24,475 bases of DNA from assembly GCA_902984215.1 (NCBI GenBank), contig CADWAF010000964.1:1-24475 (forward strand). Reading direction: 5' to 3'. Positions 19,182 to 24,475 of the stretch are shown piece after piece. The notes beneath the pieces are model-generated. The model saw nothing but the letters and a program-made list of their open reading frames with translations, ran no database searches and was not told the DNA's origin. Origin of the DNA: Willaertia magna. Lineage: Eukaryota > Heterolobosea > Eutetramitea > Acrasida > Naegleriidae. Within the stretch, counting starts at the first letter, position 1. Each line of letters opens with the position of its first letter. The translations under genes and the position numbers were made by a program.

Positions 19182-21068
19182 AGATATTATGCTTAATGAA
19201 GGTGGTTTCTTTCCATAATGAAAACTTTTATGACTGCTGACAATTACAGAAGCACCATCCCACTCTTTTTCCTTAACCTTTCCTCCTTTTACTTCTTTTG
19301 ACTGATAATACCTTATCTTTAAAGAATGAAATAAAAAATCAAAAGATTTAATTTTATCAAATATTGTCAAGTGATTTTTATCTTTCACTTCAAAAAAATA
19401 TAAAATTGAAATATCTTTACAAGTTTCTAACCAATCCAATAACCAATTAATACATTGTAAATCTTGTTGAATTAATAAATGTTTAAAATTCTTTAAAATT
19501 TCTAATCTATTTAAAATATTTTCAATAGCTAAATTTAAAAAATAATTTCCATTTCTATCACATTCCATTACAATCTTTTTAACAATACCTTTACAATTTT
19601 CCAATAAAAAACAACAAATAATTCTTGTTGCCTCCCAATCATTTAAGGCAATACTTTCTAATAATAAATTTCTACCAAAACCATTCTTTTGTAATAAACA
19701 TTTACAAAATAATTCTTTACCAACTATTTTAAAACCATTTTCTAAAATCTTTTCTAATAAATCTAATCTTTCCATTCTTAAATAATTACCACAAAATATT
19801 CCATCTTTAATTTGTTGTTGACGATTTATTTTATTATTATTGTAATGTCTTTCATTATTATTATTAAAAACCGTTCCATTTTCAATGTCAACTTGTGAAA
19901 TTCTAAAATCAATTAATAATGAAAATAAACAATTTTCATTTCTTTGATTTTTTTTAATAATTAATTTTGGCGCGTAATTTAAAATTTTACAAAACATTTC
20001 AAAATCAAATTCTCTTAAACTTAAATGTAAAATACTTTCTCTATTTATACCTATTAATAAATCTAGTTGACCACCAAATAAATTTAATATTTCTAATTTT
20101 TGTAAATCTTTTCTTTTAATTATATAATATATTGGTAAATGTCCAAATTTATCTTCATAATTATTTAATTGTGTATTTTTTATAATTGGTTGACTTAATA
20201 AAAAAATTAAACTGTCACAATTTTTGTAAATTTTTGTATTTTCCCAACAATTATTATTATTTTCGCTAGTAGATTGACATGCATAAAACAATGGTGTTTG
20301 TCTATGACAATCTTTTAAATTCCATAAATAATTTTGACAATTTTGACAATTTGTTGAATGATTTTGTAAAGTACAATTCTCGTCACAACAGTTTTGTAAA
20401 AACCATTCTAAAATTTCAATATTTTCAAATTTTGCCGCCAAATGCACTAATGTACAATTATTTTCATTTTTAAAATGTAATTTTGAATTACCTATTAGTT
20501 GTATTAATTTATTTCCTATATATATAAATGGATATTTAATAATAAACATATTTTCTTCATATTGATTAATTATATCTACTAAAATATCTTGAAATCTATT
20601 TAAAGAATGATTTTTACAACAATCATATAATTCGTTTAATGTTTGACTATCTATTGTAATATTATTTAACCAATTATTATTATTATTATTGTAATCATTA
20701 TTATAATCACATTCTTCTTTAGCAAACAAAGAATTATTATTTTCAATTAATGAATTATTAAATCCATTTACACTACTACTAATATCGTTATTATTACAAT
20801 TTAGAGAAAAATTATTATTTACATATTTTGGAGTAGAAAAATTATCGTAAGGCAAAAATAAATTAGAATCCTCAACAACATTATAACTACCAACCATTTT
20901 CAAATAACTATTATTTGTACTAGTAGTACAACTATTTGTTGCTGTATTTGTACTACTACAACTATTGCTTAGTAATAATGAAGTATTATTAAGAATCTCT
21001 TCATTTTCAATAACTGATTGACTAACAATACTACATCCACTACTATTGTAAATTAAGTTCCTAGACAT
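19104..21068 (-). CDS. Ankyrin-repeat protein with Asn-rich N-terminus (up to 654 aa)
   Basis: The start ATG at 21068 follows a poly-A run. Residues 1-135 are low-complexity Asn/Ser/Thr, including a short poly-Asn run at 127-132. Ankyrin-type repeats follow from about 203: TLVHLAAKFENIEILEWFL (206-224), RQTPLFYACQS (256-266), GHLPIYYI (309-316), ESILHLSLREF (344-354), NCLFSLLIDF (379-388), GRNLLLESIALNDWEATRII (465-484), GNYFLNLAIENILN (507-520) and HLTIFDKI (566-573). They are divergent, with long Asn-rich insertions, a pattern common in Naegleria-type and Dictyostelium-type ankyrin proteins. A Cys-rich insert sits at 227-254. The protein is probably a scaffold in the cytoplasm or nucleus; partners are unknown. 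The last 26 codons are antisense to the end of the giant gene. They read as hydrophobic and may be an artefact: the true 3' end may differ, for example through a missed intron after about residue 607. Confidence 0.75.
   Translation of the reverse strand: MSRNLIYNSSGCSIVSQSVIENEEILNNTSLLLSNSCSSTNTATNSCTTSTNNSYLKMVGSYNVVEDSNLFLPYDNFSTPKYVNNNFSLNCNNNDISSSVNGFNNSLIENNNSLFAKEECDYNNDYNNNNNNWLNNITIDSQTLNELYDCCKNHSLNRFQDILVDIINQYEENMFIIKYPFIYIGNKLIQLIGNSKLHFKNENNCTLVHLAAKFENIEILEWFLQNCCDENCTLQNHSTNCQNCQNYLWNLKDCHRQTPLFYACQSTSENNNNCWENTKIYKNCDSLIFLLSQPIIKNTQLNNYEDKFGHLPIYYIIKRKDLQKLEILNLFGGQLDLLIGINRESILHLSLREFDFEMFCKILNYAPKLIIKKNQRNENCLFSLLIDFRISQVDIENGTVFNNNNERHYNNNKINRQQQIKDGIFCGNYLRMERLDLLEKILENGFKIVGKELFCKCLLQKNGFGRNLLLESIALNDWEATRIICCFLLENCKGIVKKIVMECDRNGNYFLNLAIENILNRLEILKNFKHLLIQQDLQCINWLLDWLETCKDISILYFFEVKDKNHLTIFDKIKSFDFLFHSLKIRYYQSKEVKGGKVKEKEWDGASVIVSSHKSFHYGKKPPSLSIISSGICFWWSLSFIQWFIILRYLRRIS
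20677..20706 (-). repeat. TTA/AAT trinucleotide tract coding poly-Asn
   Basis: A run of ATT triplets on the plus strand, broken near its end, encodes the Asn-rich stretch around residues 122-132 of the ankyrin protein. It is a typical slippage-prone coding microsatellite in AT-rich protist genomes. Confidence 0.5.
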
Positions 21069-21435
21069 GTTTTTTTTTTAATTTTACTTTTGTTGTCCTA
21101 GTTGTCTGCAATGTCTAATGATTAAATTATTATCATATTATAATTGAAACACATCTCACAAGGAGATCTCCAAAAATCTTAAAATGTTCTTTTGGCATTG
21201 TCAATTATCAACCTTTTAATTGCAACTAACAATGTAAGGCAAGAGTTTTAATTCAATCTTTCAGTTAAAAGATTGATGAGTTCAAGGGCACACTAATGAG
21301 GATAATAATTCAAAACGTTATAATCAATTAGTCAATGTTGTAATAATTACTGAAAGCCTACAATTGGGAATAATTATTGCAAGTGGAAGGATACATTAGT
21401 TGCATTCCAACCATTATTTAAATAATAATTGTAGT
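21069..21435. promoter_or_regulatory. Intergenic region upstream of the ankyrin gene
   Basis: This 367-bp gap holds the 5' region of the ankyrin gene and the 3' flank of MsrA, both on the minus strand. It contains a hairpin-forming inverted repeat at 21253-21276 and several AATAATTA-like short motifs. I see no coding frame of interest and no tRNA-like structure. Confidence 0.4.
21253..21276. repeat. Perfect 9-bp inverted repeat, 6-base loop
   Basis: TCAATCTTT (21253-21261) and AAAGATTGA (21268-21276) flank CAGTTA. It lies about 185 bp upstream of the ankyrin start and about 160 bp beyond the MsrA 3' end. It could be a regulatory palindrome or an RNA hairpin in an MsrA 3' transcript. Confidence 0.5.
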
Positions 21436-21440
21436 TTATT
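21435..21440 (-). terminator. AATAAA overlapping the MsrA stop codon
   Basis: The minus strand reads ATG AAA TAA ACT, so the stop codon is embedded in AATAAA. This is the same arrangement as at the glucokinase 3' end. Confidence 0.3.
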
Positions 21441-22230
21441 TCATATTTAATTTATCTAATTTATATCTAATTAATCTACAATAACTATTTTTCTTTTCAT
21501 TTTCATTAAAATAGTTTTGATGATAATCTTCTGCAGGATAAAATTCAGTTAATGGTACAATTTCAGTAACTACTGATTTACCTTCATACCAATCTAATAA
21601 TTTTACGTTATCTTTTGATTCTTTAGCGATCTTTTCTTGTTCGGCATCATGATACATAATAATTGAACGATATTGAGTTCCATGATCTGCTCCTTGTCTG
21701 TTTGGGGTTGTTGGATCATGACATTGCCAAAAAACATCAAGTAATTGCTTATATGAAATTTCAGAAGGCTTAAAAGTAATTTGTACAACTTCTGCATGAC
21801 CTGTCTTTCCGCTACATACTTGATTATCTATATATTATTTATTTAACGCATTCACCAACAGCATCATTCATAATAACAAGTAGGCGAGAAGAAAAGGTTT
21901 TGTTGAATGGAAAGTATATTAGATGGTTTTGTCCAAATATTTTTTGTATTTTTTAAATAAATAAAATTAACGTTATTGTGAGCGGGAAACAACGTTTAGC
22001 GCCAAAAAATAAATAGAAAAAAATAACGTACAAGTTGGTTTTAAAACATGACCACCAGCATAACCGGAAACAACCTTTTCAACGCCAGGTAATCTTTGGA
22101 AAATAGCTTCCACTATTATTATTGTTGTAATTGTTGTTAAGATGATTATATTTGAAGATTGTTATTGACAATAGAAGATTATTTACTTACAACACCAGAA
22201 ACAACCTCCTCCTAATGTGGCTTTAGACAT
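21436..22230 (-). CDS. msrA: Peptide-methionine (S)-S-oxide reductase MsrA, three exons
   Basis: Repairs oxidised methionine, reducing the S epimer of methionine sulfoxide with thioredoxin as the usual electron donor. Exons on the minus strand are 22230-22191, 22112-22032 and 21827-21436, giving 170 residues, a normal single-domain MsrA length. The protein opens MSKATLGGGCFWC, with the catalytic Cys of GCFW at position 10 and a second Cys at 13. It continues through LEAIFQRLPGV and SGYAGG, then CSGKTGHAEVVQITF, then FWQCHDPTT with GADHGTQYRSII, and ends with EDYHQNYF and NSYCRLI, where the Cys is a candidate resolving residue. Each motif follows the family order. There is no obvious targeting peptide, so a cytosolic site is likely. 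The CFWC form is more usual in bacterial MsrA than the GCFWG of E. coli and plants, which may reflect bacterial ancestry, but the gene carries two ordinary introns. Confidence 0.93.
21828..22031 (-). other. MsrA intron 2 (204 bp, phase 1), unusually long
   Basis: The donor is GTACGT at 22031 and the acceptor is TATATAG ending at 21828. Joining ACT T to AT AAT CAA gives KPTYNQVCSGKTGHAE, the expected MsrA sequence. It is about three times the length of the other introns found here and contains two E2F-like sites. Confidence 0.88.
21982..22006. promoter_or_regulatory. Pair of E2F-like sites inside MsrA intron 2
   Basis: GCGGGAAA (21982-21989) and GCGCCAAA (21999-22006) are each exact reverse-complement matches to TTTSSCGC, in the same orientation, with start positions 17 bp apart. 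CG-rich octamers are scarce in this AT-rich window, so a close pair stands out. Function is inferred only. Confidence 0.3.
22113..22190 (-). other. MsrA intron 1 (78 bp, phase 1)
   Basis: The donor is GTAAGT at 22190 and the acceptor is AATAG ending at 22113. Exon 1 has only 40 coding bases and ends one base after the catalytic CFWC motif. Joining gives CFWC-LEAIFQ in frame. Confidence 0.9.
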
Positions 22231-22372
22231 TTTTTAACTTTTGATTATACTATCAAACTTGGAGATTCTTTATTTTTATAATGTGTATAATTTATTTCAA
22301 GTACAATTAATAGACTAATTCACAGGCAATTTATAATAATAATGAAGTTTAATTGAGTGTCATGTTCACAAG

Positions 22373-22609
22373 TTATCTTTTAAGCGTAGTTATTTCTTCA
22401 CCCTTTTCCTCTTCTTTTTGTTCATCTTCCCCAAAATTTGTTCCACCAGAAGAGAAATCAATACCTGTTGAATATTTGTGCAATTGATTTGGATCAGTTA
22501 CTCCACTATTCACATTACCTTCTTGATTTTTTGATGATACAGCTACAGATAAGTCTGTATTACCAAGAGTATTTCCTATAAACCCATATTGTTGTTGTGC
22601 TTTTGGCAT
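22373..22609 (-). CDS. Small acidic protein of unknown function (78 aa)
   Basis: The ATG at 22609 and stop at 22373 give 78 residues with no recognised domain. The N-terminal two thirds are Ser/Gly/Asn/Gln-rich and polar (QQQYGFIGNT, SSKNQEGNVNSG, STGIDFSSGG). Residues 61-73 are acidic (GEDEQKEEEKGEE), and the end is TTLKR. It has no signal peptide or membrane span and is probably disordered. It stops 142 bp upstream of the MsrA start on the same strand and is divergent from the thiamin gene, with 279 bp between starts. The higher GC and mixed codons relative to the flanking DNA support coding. It could instead be the terminal exon of something else, but a start ATG in a plausible A-rich context makes a single-exon gene simplest. 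Confidence 0.55.
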   Translation of the reverse strand: MPKAQQQYGFIGNTLGNTDLSVAVSSKNQEGNVNSGVTDPNQLHKYSTGIDFSSGGTNFGEDEQKEEEKGEEITTLKR

Positions 22610-22888
22610 ATTATTGTTTGTTACTGTTTATTTAATTATTTCAAAACTTATAGTCATGCAGTTTGATTTCAAACAACCTTTAAATAGGTTAACAATGATT
22701 ATAAATAATTTTGAAAAAATAGAAATAACATTAAATTCAAATCGTTATACTTCCTTAATGAAGAATTACACCAAGAGCAGGCAACAAAGAGAAAAAGTGG
22801 CTTGTGTTAAACAAACATTGATTACATGCATTGGCTAATTAAGGTGAGATAGAGAGATTGAAGAAGGAATCAAATTGGCTTAAAAAAA
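22610..22888. promoter_or_regulatory. Divergent promoter region, small acidic gene and TenA-ThiD
   Basis: A 279-bp gap between divergent starts. I looked for TPP-riboswitch landmarks (CTGAGA and the conserved 3' half) because the downstream gene is in thiamin salvage, and found none. A 60-codon ATG frame at 22656-22838 has no domain and ends before the TenA start, so I treat it as chance, or at most an upstream ORF. Confidence 0.35.
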
Positions 22889-24427
22889 ATGGATAAATTC
22901 GGAGATGAATTAGTTAAATGGATTGACAACACAGTGATTGAATTAATTTATGATTTACCTTTTCTTCAAGAATTAATTCATGGAACACTCAATTTATCGG
23001 CTTTTCAATTCTATATTATTCAAGATGCCATTTATTTACATGCGTTCAGTAAAGTATTTGCATTAGCTGCAACTAAAGCTAAAAATGAAGATATTCTTTA
23101 TTTATTAGAAATGTCAAAAGGAATGATAGAAGAAGCTTTACAATTACATTACATTTACTTTAAAAAGTGGGGCATTGATCCATTACAAGCAAAACCATCT
23201 AAATCTTGTTTGTTATATATAAGCTTCTTAGAGAATTTAGCACACACTGAAAATCTATTAGAAATTATTTGTGCTTCTTTACCTTGTCCTTATGTTTATA
23301 TGAAAGTTGGTAATTTTATTTTACAACATGAAGTTACAAAAAATATGTTTGAAAATCATCCTTTTAAGGAATGGATTGATACTTATGCTTCTGATGAGTT
23401 TGCTGAAAGTTGTAATAGATATGTTAAATATATTAATAAGATTTCTAAAGATGTAGATTTAAAAAGAATGGAAAAGTGTAAAGAATATGTTAAATTAGCG
23501 TGTGAAATGGAATATTTATTTTGGAATTCAGCTCACGTTTTAGAAGAGTGGCCATTAGAAAAAAAGTTAACTATTATTACTGAAAGAAATAAAGAAAAGA
23601 ATAATCCAATTTGTTGTTTAACAATTGCTGGAAGTGATTCTGGAGGTGGTGCTGGTATTCAAGCAGATTTAAATGTATTTAATGCGCATCACGTGTTTGG
23701 AACGAGTGCAATCACTTCCTTAACTGCTCAAAATACAACTGGTGTTGAAGGGATCTTTCCTGTAAGTCCAGAATTTTTAAAGAAACAAATAGAGTGTGTA
23801 ATGAATGATATCTCAATTAAAGGAATTAAAACTGGAATGTTATTTTCAAGTGAATTAATAGAAACTGTTGTAGAAACTTTACAACGAATGAAAAAAGATG
23901 ATACTTACTTAGTAATTGATCCTGTAATGATATCTACAAGTGGATATGATTTATTAAAACCAGAAGCAGTAGAAGTTTTAATAAGAAAGTTATTTCCAAT
24001 AGCTACTTTAATTACCCCAAATATTCCAGAAGCTATTCGTATTTTACAAGTAGTCACAAAAGAAGATAAACCATATTTTGTAAATAATGAAGAAGAAATT
24101 AAGGTTATCGCAAAACAAATAGCTAAATTATTAAATGTGTCAGCTGTTCTTGTAAAGGGAGGTCACTTAACAAATTGTAATTTTGCAATTGACGTGTTAT
24201 ATCAATTGAGTAATGATCAATTTACAACATTTAAATCACCATTTATACAATCAAATAATAGCCATGGAACTGGATGTGCATTGTCATCAGCAATTACTTC
24301 AAATTTAGCTCTTGGTAATACCTTAGAGAATTCCATTAGAAAAGCAAAACGATATGTGTATCAGGCTATTATTAAGGGATTTACTGTTGGAAAGGGATAT
24401 GGTACATTAAATCACATCCTCCATTAA
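22889..24427 (+). CDS. Fused thiamin-salvage enzyme TenA-ThiD (512 aa)
   Basis: Bifunctional. TenA (residues 1 to about 225) is an aminopyrimidine aminohydrolase/thiaminase II that releases 4-amino-5-hydroxymethyl-2-methylpyrimidine (HMP). ThiD (about 240-512) phosphorylates HMP to HMP-P and then HMP-PP for thiamin phosphate synthesis. All TenA residues equivalent to the B. subtilis active site are present: Asp46, Tyr49, Tyr110, nucleophile Cys133, Tyr137, Tyr166 and Glu208. It is therefore the Cys-type (TenA_C). The ThiD part shows AGSDSGGGAGIQAD (247-260), AQNTTGVEG, IDPVMISTSG (343-352), LVKGGH (421-426) and the anion-hole NSHGTGCALSSA (457-468, Cys463). Both halves look active. An in-frame stop at 22859 and the A-run before the ATG fix the start. 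There is no intron or targeting peptide. Yeast Thi20 has the same domains in the opposite order, ThiD then TenA. Confidence 0.94.
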   Translation: MDKFGDELVKWIDNTVIELIYDLPFLQELIHGTLNLSAFQFYIIQDAIYLHAFSKVFALAATKAKNEDILYLLEMSKGMIEEALQLHYIYFKKWGIDPLQAKPSKSCLLYISFLENLAHTENLLEIICASLPCPYVYMKVGNFILQHEVTKNMFENHPFKEWIDTYASDEFAESCNRYVKYINKISKDVDLKRMEKCKEYVKLACEMEYLFWNSAHVLEEWPLEKKLTIITERNKEKNNPICCLTIAGSDSGGGAGIQADLNVFNAHHVFGTSAITSLTAQNTTGVEGIFPVSPEFLKKQIECVMNDISIKGIKTGMLFSSELIETVVETLQRMKKDDTYLVIDPVMISTSGYDLLKPEAVEVLIRKLFPIATLITPNIPEAIRILQVVTKEDKPYFVNNEEEIKVIAKQIAKLLNVSAVLVKGGHLTNCNFAIDVLYQLSNDQFTTFKSPFIQSNNSHGTGCALSSAITSNLALGNTLENSIRKAKRYVYQAIIKGFTVGKGYGTLNHILH

Positions 24428-24475
24428 CCATAAAAAACATAAATATTAAATCACCAAATCATCAAATCTTACAAT

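Noticed and set aside
19966..19973. E2F-like TTTGGCGC inside the ankyrin gene
   Set aside because: It falls in coding sequence (codons for Tyr-Ala-Pro-Lys) and is explained by the protein. It also shows that single matches can arise by chance.
21603..21797. A 64-codon minus-strand frame within MsrA
   Set aside because: It lies in a different frame from MsrA exon 3, whose own frame reads the conserved TGHAEVV and DHGTQYR motifs through the same bases.
22614..22838. A 74-codon plus-strand frame upstream of TenA-ThiD
   Set aside because: It opens on a non-ATG codon, has only 60 codons from its first ATG, shows no domain and lies in a divergent promoter. At most an upstream ORF.
22610..22888. 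Possible TPP riboswitch before the thiamin-salvage gene
   Set aside because: The conserved CTGAGA and downstream landmarks of the thi-box are absent from the leader.

Overview
The window looks like nuclear DNA of a gene-dense, AT-rich protist. The best fit is a heterolobosean amoeba close to Naegleria. This is inferred from five things: short GT-AG spliceosomal introns, a bacterial-type (group A) glucokinase in place of a hexokinase, RCC1-repeat and ankyrin proteins, asparagine-rich low-complexity sequence, and closely packed genes on both strands. No mobile element, tRNA, rRNA or CRISPR array was seen.

Layout. (1) 1-429, plus strand: a small protein with two membrane spans, possibly cut by the window edge. 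(2) 562-1969, minus strand: a three-exon glucokinase that ends in a hydrophobic segment resembling a tail anchor. (3) 1970-2687: a divergent promoter region with palindromes and an E2F-like site. (4) 2688-19181, plus strand: one uninterrupted 5497-codon frame. It encodes a giant surface protein with a signal peptide, an RCC1/EGF-like N-terminal third, a very long beta-rich ectodomain ending in an IPT/TIG domain, a cysteine-rich GCC2/GCC3-like stalk, about nine membrane helices and a charged cytoplasmic tail. (5) 19104-21068, minus strand: an Asn-rich ankyrin-repeat protein whose 3' end overlaps the 3' end of the giant gene. (6) 21436-22230, minus strand: peptide-methionine sulfoxide reductase A (MsrA) in three exons. 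(7) 22373-22609, minus strand: a 78-residue acidic protein of unknown function. (8) 22889-24427, plus strand: a fused thiamin-salvage enzyme, TenA followed by ThiD, in the reverse order to yeast Thi20.

The genes do not form an operon or one pathway. They cover sugar phosphorylation, a giant receptor-like or adhesion-like surface protein, an ankyrin scaffold, oxidative protein repair and thiamin-pyrimidine salvage. Four introns could be placed by hand (60, 67, 78 and 204 bp). All are phase 1, with donors GTAAGT or GTACGT. Five of seven start codons follow a run of A residues, which helps fix the starts. The most interesting items are the giant RCC1/EGF/TIG multi-pass protein, the membrane-anchored glucokinase tail, the TenA-ThiD domain order, and E2F-like sites in the glucokinase/giant-gene promoter and in MsrA intron 2.
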